Below, piece by piece: positions 51,073 through 59,652 of a DNA stretch of 64,000 bases (its first letter is position 1; each line of letters starts with the position of its first letter). The notes under the pieces are model-generated. The model was not told where the DNA came from. It did not search any database and worked only from the letters and a program-made list of their open reading frames with translations. Origin of the DNA: Oryzomicrobium terrae (GTDB taxonomy: Bacteria > Pseudomonadota > Gammaproteobacteria > Burkholderiales > Rhodocyclaceae). The translations under genes and the position numbers were made by a program. The stretch spans positions 3,348,001 to 3,412,000 of the forward strand of contig NZ_CP022579.1 in the NCBI RefSeq assembly GCF_008274805.1, given 5' to 3'.

Positions 51073-51603
51073 TCAGGAGGCGCTACCGTCGTGCATCCAG
51101 GCGGCGTGGCGCGGTGCCTTCTTGGTGCGGGACCACTCTTCGAGCATTTCCCACTTCACGTCGTCGAGCATCTTGGCCATCTTCGGCGTGCCGGTATTGG
51201 CCGCCAGCTCCAGGCGGTGGCCGCTCGGGTCGAAGAAGTAGATCGACTTGAAGATGGTGTGGTCGGTGGGGCCGACCACCTTGATGCCGTCGGCTTCGAG
51301 CTTGGCCTTGGTGGCGAGCAGCTCGTCCATCGAGTCGACTTCGAGGGCCAGGTGCTGGGTCCATTCCGGGGTGTTGGGGTCCCGGCCCATGGGCGGCTTG
51401 GTGGGCAGCTCGAAGAAGGCCAGGACGTTGCCGCCGCCGGCGTCGAGGAAGATGTGCATGTAGGGATCCGGCTCCTTGGTGGAGGGCACCTCGTTCTCGG
51501 CGATGGCCAGGATGAAGCGCATGTTAAGGTACTTGCCGTACCACTCCACGGTTTCCTTGGCGTCCTTGCAGCGGTAGGCCACGTGGTGGATCTTCTTGAT
51601 CAT
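51073..51603 (-). CDS. VOC-superfamily (glyoxalase/extradiol dioxygenase-like) protein
   Basis: 176 residues, a single vicinal oxygen chelate unit. MIKKIHHVAYRCKDAKETVEW supplies a likely metal His, GNVLAFFELP a Glu, TQHLALEV a His and DPSGHRLELAAN the final Glu. So a metal site with the usual His/Glu pattern appears intact. It lies 31 bp after the small MhaB-like gene. It could be a glyoxalase-type isomerase, a thiol-adduct hydrolase or a non-classical ring-cleavage dioxygenase. The absence of a known homogentisate dioxygenase nearby makes the last idea worth testing. Confidence 0.85.
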   Translation of the reverse strand: MIKKIHHVAYRCKDAKETVEWYGKYLNMRFILAIAENEVPSTKEPDPYMHIFLDAGGGNVLAFFELPTKPPMGRDPNTPEWTQHLALEVDSMDELLATKAKLEADGIKVVGPTDHTIFKSIYFFDPSGHRLELAANTGTPKMAKMLDDVKWEMLEEWSRTKKAPRHAAWMHDGSAS

Positions 51604-51634
51604 GGTGATGTTCTCCGGGTTGCGCGGCAGGGAC

Positions 51635-51862
51635 TCAGACGCCGTCGCGGGCCAGCTTCATGGCCTCGCGCAGCACCGACAGGTCGCCGATGTGGTTGGA
51701 CAACAGGAGGATCAGGCGGGCGTTGAGCAGAGCGCTCTGTTCGTCGGTCAGGTCCCGGTGGGTGTCGATCAGCAGCTCGTAGAAGTCGTCCCCCGGGGAG
51801 AAGGCGCGGAAGTAGCGCTGGCCGGGTTCATTGAAGTTGGGCTTGAGGTTGAGTTGGGTCAT
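51635..51862 (-). CDS. DUF2783 small protein, probable MhaB-like hydroxylase partner
   Basis: 75 residues, acidic and helical: FNEPGQRYFRAFSPGDDFYELL, then a Leu/Ala-rich helix (SALLNARLILLLSNHIG). It lies 15 bp after the flavin hydroxylase gene. In Pseudomonas putida the 3-hydroxyphenylacetate 6-hydroxylase MhaA needs a small coupling protein, MhaB, of similar size, so the same relation is inferred here. No cofactor motif is visible. Confidence 0.78.
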   Translation of the reverse strand: MTQLNLKPNFNEPGQRYFRAFSPGDDFYELLIDTHRDLTDEQSALLNARLILLLSNHIGDLSVLREAMKLARDGV

Positions 51863-51877
51863 GGCTGCCTCCCTCGG

Positions 51878-53548
51878 TCAGGCGTTGCAGGTGGCGCGGG
51901 CGACGGCGGCGCGCACGCGGGCGGAGTCGAAGGCGCGCCAGCGCCCGGCGACGTGCTGGTCGGGACGGATCAGGTAGACCGTGCCGGGCTGGGCGTCGAA
52001 GCGCTCGGCGAAACGGCCGGCGTAGTCCTCCACCAGGCGCAGGCCGGCCGGGGCGTTGCCGGCCTTGGGCGAGACCAGCACGGCTTCCACCGGGATCGGC
52101 GCATCGGCCAGGGCGCGCAAGGCGTCGGCGGTGGCGGTGTCCACCGCCGCCGGGTCGGCCACGTAGGCCAGGGCAACGAAGCGGCCGCCGACGGCGTCGA
52201 GCAGCCAGCCGTTCTTGCCGGCCTCGCGCAGCGGGGCGTCATCCATGGGGGCGCCGGGCACCATGTCGCCGCTGAAGTCGCCGCTGTCCGGGGTGTTGAG
52301 ACGGGACGCGGTAAGGTAGGCGGGCACCGACAGGCGGCCCGAGTTCACCAGGGCGCGGGCAAAGGCGTGGTCCCGGGCCAGGGTCAGCACGGCGTTGCGG
52401 AAGGTCAGGGAGGTCTTGCTCTTGGGGGTGATGAAGTCGGTGGAGCGGGTCGAATTCATGATGTTCTCGTCCGCTGCCGCCACCCGCTCCTCGCTGTAGG
52501 TGTCGAGCAGGCTCTCGGGGGCCTTGCCGTCGAGGACCAGCTTGAGCTTCCACACCAGGTTGTCGGTGTCCTGGATGCCGGAGTTGGCGCCCCGGGCGCC
52601 GAAGGGCGAAACCTGGTGGGCGGCGTCGCCGACGAACAGCACCCGGCCATGGCGGAAGTCGTTCATGCGCCGGCACTGGAAGGTGTACACGCTGACCCAC
52701 TCCAGCTCGAACTCGCGCTCGTCACCGAGCATGGCCTTGATGCGCGGGATGACCTTCTCGGGCTTCTTCTCTTCCTCCGGGTCGGCCTGCCAGCCGAGCT
52801 GGAAGTCGATGCGCCAGACGTTGTCGGCCTGGCGGTGCAGCAGTACCGACTGGCCCGGGTGGAACGGGGGATCGAACCAGAACCAGCGCTCGGCGGGGAA
52901 GTCGGCCTTCATCACCACGTCGGCGATGAGGAAGCGGTCCATGAAGATCTTGCCTTCGATCTCCAGGTTCATCATGCGCCGGATCGGGCTGCGGGCGCCG
53001 TCGGCGACCACCAGCCAGTCGGTGTCCAGGGAGTAGATGCCGTCCGGGGTTTCCACCTGGAGGGAGGCGCCGTCGCCCGCAGGGGACACGGACACCACCT
53101 TGTTGCGGAAGCGCAGGTCCAGGTTGGGCAGCTCCTTGGCCCGGTTCACCAGGAATTCTTCCAGGTAGTACTGCTGCAGGTTGATCATGCCCGGGCGCTT
53201 GTGGTCGGGCTGGGGCAGCAGGTTGAAGTTGTAGACTTCCTCGTCGCGGAAGAAGGTGCGGCCCACGTTCCAGCTCACGCCCTTGTCCACACAGGCCTCG
53301 CCGACGCCGATGCGGTCGAGCACTTCCAGGGCGCGCTTGGCGTAGCAGACGCCGCGGGAGCCGATCGAGACGGTGTCGTCGTCGTCGAGCACCACCACCG
53401 GCACACCACTCTGGGCCAGTTCGATGGCCCCGGCCAGGCCGACGGGGCCGGCGCCGACCACCACCACCGGGTAGCGGGCCGGCGCAGCGCCGCGCTGCTC
53501 GGGGGGCGTGACGTATTCGTACTTCGGATACTGATAGGTTGATAGCAC
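51878..53548 (-). CDS. FAD-dependent aromatic hydroxylase, MhaA-like (3-hydroxyphenylacetate 6-hydroxylase?)
   Basis: 556 residues, GTG start with GAGGAG upstream. It is a class A flavoprotein monooxygenase: Rossmann motif VVVVGAGPVGLAGAIELAQ (about 28-46), the DG motif LVVADGARSPIRR and the GD motif RVLFVGDAAHQVSPFGARGAN. A C-terminal thioredoxin-like domain is typical of the MhpA group. Length and the small downstream gene match MhaA/MhaB, which makes homogentisate. Other phenols (3-hydroxyphenylpropionate, resorcinol) are possible substrates. A GC-rich 8-bp hairpin (53570-53603) lies in the 96-bp gap after the MBL gene. Confidence 0.86.
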   Translation of the reverse strand: MLSTYQYPKYEYVTPPEQRGAAPARYPVVVVGAGPVGLAGAIELAQSGVPVVVLDDDDTVSIGSRGVCYAKRALEVLDRIGVGEACVDKGVSWNVGRTFFRDEEVYNFNLLPQPDHKRPGMINLQQYYLEEFLVNRAKELPNLDLRFRNKVVSVSPAGDGASLQVETPDGIYSLDTDWLVVADGARSPIRRMMNLEIEGKIFMDRFLIADVVMKADFPAERWFWFDPPFHPGQSVLLHRQADNVWRIDFQLGWQADPEEEKKPEKVIPRIKAMLGDEREFELEWVSVYTFQCRRMNDFRHGRVLFVGDAAHQVSPFGARGANSGIQDTDNLVWKLKLVLDGKAPESLLDTYSEERVAAADENIMNSTRSTDFITPKSKTSLTFRNAVLTLARDHAFARALVNSGRLSVPAYLTASRLNTPDSGDFSGDMVPGAPMDDAPLREAGKNGWLLDAVGGRFVALAYVADPAAVDTATADALRALADAPIPVEAVLVSPKAGNAPAGLRLVEDYAGRFAERFDAQPGTVYLIRPDQHVAGRWRAFDSARVRAAVARATCNA

Positions 53549-53644
53549 TTCCGGTCTCCTCGTTCTTTACCCCGCCGCCTTGTCGTCGTTATGGTCGGCG
53601 GGGAACCTCCTTCAGGTGTTGCTTCCTAGCTGGGGTCGCAGCGC

Positions 53645-54610
53645 TCAGCCCGCCTGTTGCAAGGCGTGCCACATTTCCTTGTCCCGTTCCGCCGTCCAGA
53701 TGCGCGGGTGCTTGATGCCGCTGGCCTCGTCCACCGCCCGGGTCACGTCGAAGGGCAGGCAGTGCTCGTAGATGAAGACCTGGGCGAACTTGGGGTCCAT
53801 GGCCTTGCGGATGTGGGCCATGGCCTGGTTGAGGTTGAGACCCTGGGCCACCGCTTCCTTGGCGCCGCCGTACAGGGTGCTGACGAAGTCCCGGGTGTAG
53901 GCCAGGCCTTCGGCCACCTTGGCCGGGGTTTCCAGGGCCGGACCGCGACCGGGGATGAGCTTTTCCGCACCCAGGGCGGCGATGGCGTCCAGGGTGGCGG
54001 GCCATTCCTCGAGCTGGGCGTCGCCGGTGTAGCAGGCTGCCTCGCACTCCACCAGGTCGCCGGAGAAGAGCACCTTCTCGGCGGGCACCCAGACCACGGT
54101 GTCGCCCTTGGTGTGGCCGGGGCCCAGGTGCATCACCTTGATCTCGACGCCGCCCATGAACAGGGTCATCTCGTCCTTGAACACCAGGGTCGGCCAGGTC
54201 AGGCCGGGGATGCTCTCAAAGGCCTGGAACAGGCGAGGGAAGCGCTCGTACTCGGACTGCATGTCCTGGGCACCGCGCTCGACGATCAGTTCGTAGGTGC
54301 CCTGGCTGGCGATGATCTGCTCCAGGCCTTCGGGCTTGTAGCCGGCGGCGCCGAGCACGCGTACGGCGTGGTAGTGGGACAGCACCACGTACTTGATCGG
54401 CTTGTCGGTGACCTTGCGGACCTCGGCGATCAGGCGCTGGGCCATCACCGGCGTGGCCAAGGCGTCCACGATCAGAACGCCTTCGTCGGTGATGATCACG
54501 CCGGCGTTGGGGTCGCCCTCGGCGGTGTAGCCCCAGCAGTGGGTCGACAGCTGGGTGAAGGTGGTCTTCTTTTCTTCCAGGTCGGCGACCGAGGCGAATT
54601 GCTTGCTCAT
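53645..54610 (-). CDS. Metallo-beta-lactamase-fold hydrolase with altered metal motif
   Basis: 321 residues. The MBL fold is clear: IITDEGVLIVDALATPVMAQ, KVMHLGPGHTKGDTVVWVP with the third His, LFSGDLVECEA with the bridging Asp, and LIPGRGPALE. The first metal motif, normally HxHxDH, reads SHYHAVRVLGA, so the Asp and third His are Val and Arg. One metal site may be lost or rebuilt. It lies 19 bp after the ABC ATPase gene. Thioester or lactone hydrolysis in the pathway is possible. Confidence 0.85.
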   Translation of the reverse strand: MSKQFASVADLEEKKTTFTQLSTHCWGYTAEGDPNAGVIITDEGVLIVDALATPVMAQRLIAEVRKVTDKPIKYVVLSHYHAVRVLGAAGYKPEGLEQIIASQGTYELIVERGAQDMQSEYERFPRLFQAFESIPGLTWPTLVFKDEMTLFMGGVEIKVMHLGPGHTKGDTVVWVPAEKVLFSGDLVECEAACYTGDAQLEEWPATLDAIAALGAEKLIPGRGPALETPAKVAEGLAYTRDFVSTLYGGAKEAVAQGLNLNQAMAHIRKAMDPKFAQVFIYEHCLPFDVTRAVDEASGIKHPRIWTAERDKEMWHALQQAG

Positions 54611-54629
54611 AAAGGACTCCTAGGGGGGA

Positions 54630-55955
54630 TTACATGCCGAGGTAGGCGGCACGAACCTGTTCGTTGTTGAGCAACTCCTGGCCGGAGCCGCTCAGGGTGG
54701 TGTTGCCGGTTTCGAGCACGTAGGCCCGGTCGGCGATGGCAAGGGCGGCGAAGGCGTTCTGTTCGACGAGGAAGATGGTCATGCCCTGGGACTTGAGGGT
54801 CTTGACCACGTTGAACACCTCCTCGACCAGGAGCGGCGCCAGGCCCATGGATGGCTCGTCGAGCAGCAGCAGCTTGGGCCGGGCCATCAGGGCGCGGCCG
54901 ATGGCGAGCATCTGCTGCTGGCCGCCGGACAGGGTGCCGGCGGGCAGGTGGCGCTTTTCCTTGAGGATCGGGAACATGCTGTAGACCCGCTCCATGTCCT
55001 CGGCCAGGTTGGCCGGGGGCTGGGTGTAGGCGCCCAGGCGCAGGTTGTCCTCGATGGACAGGGGGCCGAACACCTGGCGGCCTTCCGGTACCTGGCTGAT
55101 GCCGCGGCGCACGCGCAGGTCGGCGCGCAGCCCGGTGATGTCCTCGCCGTCGAAGCGGATGCGGCCGGCGGTGAGGGGTTGGACGCCGGAAATGGCACGC
55201 AGCAGGGTGGTCTTGCCGGCACCGTTGGCCCCCACCAGGGCCACCAACTCGCCGCGGCGGATCTCCAGGTCGATGCCCTTCAGGGCCTGGATTCGGCCGT
55301 AGGCGCTCTGCACGCCCTGCACGGCCATCAGCACGTCGCCCTGGGTGGCGCCCTCGCCGGCGCTCAGCACCCCGGCCTCGTGGCCGCCCAGGCCGACGGA
55401 TTCCGGCGCCAGGCTGACCACCCGGTGGTACAGCTCGCGGAATTCGCCCTGGACCTTCTCGCCGAACAGGGGGTCGCTATTGTCGAGGAAGGCCCGGTCG
55501 ATGTCATGCCAGTCGTCGCCGGTGAGCACCTGGCGGGCCAGGGGCAGGATTTCCTTTTCCTCGGTGCGGATGTGGCTCTTCAGTCCGGCGGTGTAGGCGC
55601 GCAGGGTGGTGGCGAAGGCCTTGTTGCCCAACTCGCCGCTGGCGGTGGCGGCCAGGGCAGCGCGCAGGGTGGCCAGGTTGCCCGGCCCCTGGCGGTGCTC
55701 GGCCTCCAGCTGGTCGAGCAGGGGGCCGGCCTCGTCGCTGCGCTGGCGCAGACGACGGAAGAGGAAGTCATCCTCCTTGGGGTGGTGGGCCCGGTCGATG
55801 AAGTGTTCCAGGTAGTCGAACACCGAACCGAAGAAGGCCGCGTCCACTTCTTTCGCCGCGGCGCCGTCGTCGAGTTCGTCGGCCAGCTGGTCCACGGTGA
55901 TGGCGATACGCCACAGGTTGCGATGCTCTTCGCTGATGATGCGCAGGGCTTCCAT
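54630..55955 (-). CDS. Hemerythrin domain fused to a LivF-type ABC ATPase
   Basis: 441 residues; a LivF alone is about 235. Residues 1-165 are a hemerythrin (HHE) domain with the iron ligand pattern His11 (SEEHRNLW), His51/His57/His58 with Glu61 (HFIDRAHHPKED), His87 (EAEHRQ), His128 and Glu132 (LKSHIRTEEKEILP). After a linker, residues 208-441 are a full LivF: Walker A GANGAGKTT (242-250), VPEGRQVFG, LSGGQQQMLAIGRALM and LLLLDEPSMGLAP. The natural start (GGGAGAAAACAAG before ATG 55955) is at the hemerythrin end, and no frameshift is visible. It could tie transport to oxygen or iron state. It sits 18 bp after livG. Confidence 0.93.
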   Translation of the reverse strand: MEALRIISEEHRNLWRIAITVDQLADELDDGAAAKEVDAAFFGSVFDYLEHFIDRAHHPKEDDFLFRRLRQRSDEAGPLLDQLEAEHRQGPGNLATLRAALAATASGELGNKAFATTLRAYTAGLKSHIRTEEKEILPLARQVLTGDDWHDIDRAFLDNSDPLFGEKVQGEFRELYHRVVSLAPESVGLGGHEAGVLSAGEGATQGDVLMAVQGVQSAYGRIQALKGIDLEIRRGELVALVGANGAGKTTLLRAISGVQPLTAGRIRFDGEDITGLRADLRVRRGISQVPEGRQVFGPLSIEDNLRLGAYTQPPANLAEDMERVYSMFPILKEKRHLPAGTLSGGQQQMLAIGRALMARPKLLLLDEPSMGLAPLLVEEVFNVVKTLKSQGMTIFLVEQNAFAALAIADRAYVLETGNTTLSGSGQELLNNEQVRAAYLGM

Positions 55956-55973
55956 CTTGTTTTCTCCCGTTGC

Positions 55974-56738
55974 CTAGGCGTGGGCGCCCAGGTAGGCGGC
56001 GATCACGTCCGGGTTGCGCCGCACTTCCTCGCCGGTGCCTTCGGCCAGCTTCTTGCCGTAGTCGAGCACCAGGATGCGGTCGGACAGGTTCATCACCATC
56101 TTCATGTCGTGCTCCACCAGCACCACGGTGACGCCGGAATCGGCCACCTTGCGCACCAGTTCGTCCACCTCCAGGGTTTCCTTGGGGTTGAGGCCGGCGG
56201 CAGGCTCGTCGAGGAACAGCAGGCGCGGCTTCATGGCCAGGGCCCGGGCGATTTCCAGACGCTTCAGGGCGCCGTAGGGCATGCAGTCGGCCCGGGCACC
56301 GACGTACTTCTCCAGGCCGACGAAATCCATCAGCTCGGCGGCCTCGGCGCGCAACTGGCGGTCCCGGCCGACCAGGCCGGGGAAGCGCAGGGCGGCCTTG
56401 ATCAGGTTGCGGTCGAGGCGCAGGTGGGCGCCGACCATGACGTTCTCCAGGGCGCTCATGTTCATGCACACCTGGAGGTTCTGGAACGTCCGGGCAACAC
56501 CGCGCCGGGCCAGTTCGTTGGGCGACTTGCCGGCCAGGTTCTCGCCGTCGAGGACGATCTCGCCCTCACTCGGCGTGTAGACCCCGGTGATCAGGTTGAA
56601 CAGGGTGGTCTTGCCCGCCCCGTTGGGGCCGATCACCGAATAGACGATGCCGGCGTCGATGGAGAAGCTGACGTTCTGCACGGCCTTGACGCCGCCGAAC
56701 ACCTTGGACAATTGACGGACTTCGAGCAGGGGCATCAT
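55974..56738 (-). CDS. ABC transporter ATP-binding protein, LivG type (aromatic-cluster importer)
   Basis: 254 residues starting MMPLLEVRQLSKVFGG; its start overlaps the permease stop. GPNGAGKTTLFNLITG, ARTFQNLQVCMNMSALENVMVG, MPYGALKRLEIARALA (LivG-type signature) and LLFLDEPAAGLNPKE are intact. It pairs with the hemerythrin-LivF fusion. Gene context suggests an aromatic acid or other catabolic substrate rather than amino acids. Confidence 0.93.
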   Translation of the reverse strand: MMPLLEVRQLSKVFGGVKAVQNVSFSIDAGIVYSVIGPNGAGKTTLFNLITGVYTPSEGEIVLDGENLAGKSPNELARRGVARTFQNLQVCMNMSALENVMVGAHLRLDRNLIKAALRFPGLVGRDRQLRAEAAELMDFVGLEKYVGARADCMPYGALKRLEIARALAMKPRLLFLDEPAAGLNPKETLEVDELVRKVADSGVTVVLVEHDMKMVMNLSDRILVLDYGKKLAEGTGEEVRRNPDVIAAYLGAHA

Positions 56739-57667
56739 TCGCTCCTTCCCAGTTTGGCGGCCAGGGTGGGCACCAGGCCCTTGGGCAGGAAGATCATGCT
56801 GAGCATGAGGATGGCGCCGAAGGCCACCGTCTCCCAGCCTTCGAAGGTGGCGAGGGCCTGGGGCAGCGCGGTGAGCAGCACGGCCCCGACCACGGAGCCG
56901 TACACCGAGGCCATGCCACCGATCACCACCATGGTGACCAGCTCGATGGAGTGGAAGAAATCGGCCACGTTGGGGGTGACGAAGCCGACGTAGTGGGCGG
57001 TGACGCTGCCCATGATCGAGGCGAACACGGCCGACAGGACGAAGATGGCGACCTTGTAGCGGACCACATCCACCCCCACCACCTGGGAGGCCACTTCCGA
57101 GCCGTGCAGGGCGCGCAGGGCGCGGCCGAAGGGCGAGTCGATCAGGTTGAGGGAGGCCCACACGCTGATCGACAGCACCAGGGCCATCACCCAGTACCAG
57201 GCCTTCTCGCCGGCGATTTCCCAGCCGGCCACGGTCATCGGCACCACCGGCATGCCGTCCGGACCGCCGGTGTAGGCGCCCTCGTTCTTCATGGCGATGG
57301 CCAGGATGAAGCCCAGGCCCAGGGTGGCCATGGCCAGGTAGTGGCCCTTCAGCTTGAAGATCGGCCGGGCCACCAGGGCGGCGAGCAGGCCCGCCGCCGC
57401 CGCGCCGGCAGCCATGGCCGCCAGGGGATGCCAGTTGAAGTGGCTGGTGAGGATGGCCGAGGCGTAGGCGCCGATGCCGATGAAGCCGGCGTGGCCCAGG
57501 CTGATCTGGCCGGCGAAGCCGATCAGCAGGTTGAGGCCGAGCACGATCACGGCGTTGATCGCCATGCGGATGACCAGGTCGTAGTGGAAGCCGTTCTGCA
57601 GGAACTGGGGCAGTACCAGCAGCACGGCGACGATCACCGCCAGGCCGAAATAACGCGATTTGGTCAT
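56735..57667 (-). CDS. ABC permease, LivM type (aromatic-cluster importer)
   Basis: 310 residues with about 9-10 membrane helices; LGLNLLIGFAGQISLGHAGFIGIGAYASAIL and YLAMATLGLGFILAIAMKNEGAYTGGPDGMP are LivM markers. The coupling loop RALHGSEVASQVVGVDVVRYKV is normal. It starts 2 bp after livH. Confidence 0.93.
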   Translation of the reverse strand: MTKSRYFGLAVIVAVLLVLPQFLQNGFHYDLVIRMAINAVIVLGLNLLIGFAGQISLGHAGFIGIGAYASAILTSHFNWHPLAAMAAGAAAAGLLAALVARPIFKLKGHYLAMATLGLGFILAIAMKNEGAYTGGPDGMPVVPMTVAGWEIAGEKAWYWVMALVLSISVWASLNLIDSPFGRALRALHGSEVASQVVGVDVVRYKVAIFVLSAVFASIMGSVTAHYVGFVTPNVADFFHSIELVTMVVIGGMASVYGSVVGAVLLTALPQALATFEGWETVAFGAILMLSMIFLPKGLVPTLAAKLGRSE

Positions 57668-57669
57668 GG

Positions 57670-58548
57670 TCACACCCGATCCGTCACTTTGGCGCCGAAC
57701 AGGCCGCGGGGCATGAAGAAGAGGATCAGCAGGATCAGCACGAAGGGCACCGCATCCTTGTAGGCCGAGGAGATGTAGCCGGCGGCCATGGCCTCCACCA
57801 CCCCCACCAGCAGGCCGCCGAGCACGGCACCCAGGCCGTTGCCCAGACCGCCCACCACCGCGGCGACGAAGCCCTTGAGGCCGAGCATGATCCCCACGTC
57901 GTAGGAGGTCAGGGTGATCGGCGTCACCAGGATACCGCCCAGGGCGCCCAGGGCCGCCGACATGGCAAAGCTGACGAACAGCACCCAGTTGGTGTTGATG
58001 CCGACCAGCTCGGAGGCCAGGCGGTTGTACGAGGTGGCCAGCATGGCCTTGCCGTACAGGGTGCGGTTGAAGAAGTACCAGAGGCCCGTCACCACCAGGG
58101 CGGTGACGCCCAGTACCCACAGGCTCTGAGGCAACAGGGTGGCACCGAGGATCTCGATCGGGTCGTTGCCCGAGAAGGCCGGCAGGGAGTAGGTGCCCTT
58201 GCCCAGCCAGACCTGGATCAGGCCGCGGATCACCAGGGAGGCGCCGATGGTGATGATGATCAGGGTGACCGTCTCGGCGCCCTTGACCGGCTCGATGGCC
58301 AGCTTTTCCACCAGCACGCCGACCACGGCGGGAACCAGGATGGCCAGGGCCAGGGCCGCCGGCATGGGCAGGCCCATCTGGGCGAAGAACACCGCGAGCA
58401 TGCCGCCGAGCATGATGAATTCGCCCTGGGCGAAGTTGATCACGTTGCTGGCGTTGTAGATCAGGGTGAAGCCCAGGGCTGCCAGGGCGTAAGTGGCGCC
58501 GACGGTGACGCCGGAGAAGAGGAACTGCAGGAACTGGGCAAGCATCAC
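57670..58548 (-). CDS. ABC permease, LivH type (aromatic-cluster importer)
   Basis: 292 residues; LFSGVTVGATYALAALGFTLIYNASNVINFAQGEFIMLGGML is the typical LivH N-terminus, quoted here only as VTVGATYALAALGF and NVINFAQGEF. The coupling loop ATSYNRLASELVGINTNWV is present. It is the first gene of an importer operon with no binding-protein gene. A promoter with the shared GATACAAA element lies upstream. Confidence 0.93.
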   Translation of the reverse strand: MMLAQFLQFLFSGVTVGATYALAALGFTLIYNASNVINFAQGEFIMLGGMLAVFFAQMGLPMPAALALAILVPAVVGVLVEKLAIEPVKGAETVTLIIITIGASLVIRGLIQVWLGKGTYSLPAFSGNDPIEILGATLLPQSLWVLGVTALVVTGLWYFFNRTLYGKAMLATSYNRLASELVGINTNWVLFVSFAMSAALGALGGILVTPITLTSYDVGIMLGLKGFVAAVVGGLGNGLGAVLGGLLVGVVEAMAAGYISSAYKDAVPFVLILLILFFMPRGLFGAKVTDRV

Positions 58549-58666
58549 GCCCCCTCCTTTGCCAGGGTTGGCGCCGCCGTACAGCGGACCAGGGTTGTCT
58601 CCATCATGTGGCCTCCTTTTTTATGGGGGGGAGGTCACCGGCTTACGCTTGCGCCTCCCGAAAGTC

Positions 58667-58711
58667 ATTCTGGAATACGTAACTAATTCTGTCAATCGAA
58701 AATGATACAAA
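58667..58711 (-). promoter_or_regulatory. Promoter of the importer operon with shared GATACAAA element
   Basis: On the minus strand: TTTGTATCATT (58711-58701), five bases, perfect -35 TTGACA (58695-58690), a 17-base spacer and -10-like CAGAAT (58672-58667). The element is the inverse of that at the two promoters near 63.6 and 63.8 kb. The rest of the 223-bp gap to the IclR gene is AT-rich and empty. Confidence 0.6.
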
Positions 58712-58771
58712 AAAATGGCCGCTTTGAAACAGACGTATCAATGCGGCCAACGTATTGTTTTTAAAATATTT

Positions 58772-59581
58772 TTACAAAATCATCGACACTTCCGAGCCCG
58801 TATAGCCGAGCCGTTGCGACAAATTGACCGCTGCCGCGCGCAGGGCACGGACCACTTCGCCGTCAGGCGCCATGTCGAACATGCCCTGCACGCCGACCAC
58901 CAGCATGGCGATGGTGATCTCGCCCTTGAAGTTGAACACCGGCGCCGCCAACGCCTCGACCCCGGGCACCAGGTAATAGCCGGAAACCGCGGCATAGCCG
59001 TCGTGGCGCACCTTATCGAGCATGGCTTCCACCTGGGGCCAGCTGCGCAGGTCCTCGGGCAGTTCCGGGTTGGCCATTTCGCGCTCGATCAGGGGGCGCA
59101 CCGTGTCCCGCGCCATGTAGGCGGCGAAGACCCGGCCGCTGGCCGAGGTCAGCATGTCCAGGGCGGTGCCGGTAATGACGTTGACCGTGATCGGCCGGCG
59201 CGGCCGCTCCCAACGCACGATCACCGGACCGTGCTCGCTCCAGACGGCCAGGGCGGTGGTTTCATTGATCGTGTCGCGCAGATCGGCGATGGCCGCCAGA
59301 CCGAGACGGATGCGGTCGAGGCGGTCGATCGACACCAGCCCGACGTTGAGGGCGAAGGAGCCCAGGTCGTAGCGCGAGGTGTGGGGGTCCTGCTCGACCA
59401 GGCCGGAACGGATCAGACTGACCAGGTAGCGGTGCACCTTGGAGGCGGGCATGCCCGCTGCCGCGGCGATGTCCTTGAGTGCCATGGAACGCTGGCCGTT
59501 CACCATGACGCGGAAGATGTCCATGCCGATCTCCAGAGACTGGACGCCGTGTTTGCCGTCGGACTCGTCACTCATGTGCAT
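58772..59581 (-). CDS. IclR-family transcriptional regulator
   Basis: 269 residues (ATG 59581; ATG 59575 also possible). The N-terminal winged helix spans about 15-75 (ALKDIAAAAGMPASKVHRYLVSLIRSGLVE). The IclR effector domain follows (YDLGSFALNVGLVSIDRLD; GTALDMLTSASGRVFAAYM; GYYLVPGVEALAAPVFNFKGE). IclR proteins often control aromatic catabolism. It lies between the importer operon and divergent paaY and has palindromes upstream suited to autoregulation. Confidence 0.92.
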   Translation of the reverse strand: MHMSDESDGKHGVQSLEIGMDIFRVMVNGQRSMALKDIAAAAGMPASKVHRYLVSLIRSGLVEQDPHTSRYDLGSFALNVGLVSIDRLDRIRLGLAAIADLRDTINETTALAVWSEHGPVIVRWERPRRPITVNVITGTALDMLTSASGRVFAAYMARDTVRPLIEREMANPELPEDLRSWPQVEAMLDKVRHDGYAAVSGYYLVPGVEALAAPVFNFKGEITIAMLVVGVQGMFDMAPDGEVVRALRAAAVNLSQRLGYTGSEVSMIL

Positions 59582-59596
59582 TCCTTGATATTCTGA

Positions 59597-59624
59597 ATTT
59601 CGAAATCAGTTCTACTAGATAGAA
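59597..59624. promoter_or_regulatory. Two palindromes in the IclR/paaY divergent promoter
   Basis: ATTTCGAAAT (59597-59606) is a perfect 10-bp palindrome. TTCTACTAGATAGAA (59610-59624) has perfect 5-base arms. Both lie in the 71-bp gap between the divergent genes and are candidate IclR operators. Confidence 0.45.
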
Positions 59625-59652
59625 TTATGCCACCCCGCAGGAGACCCACACC

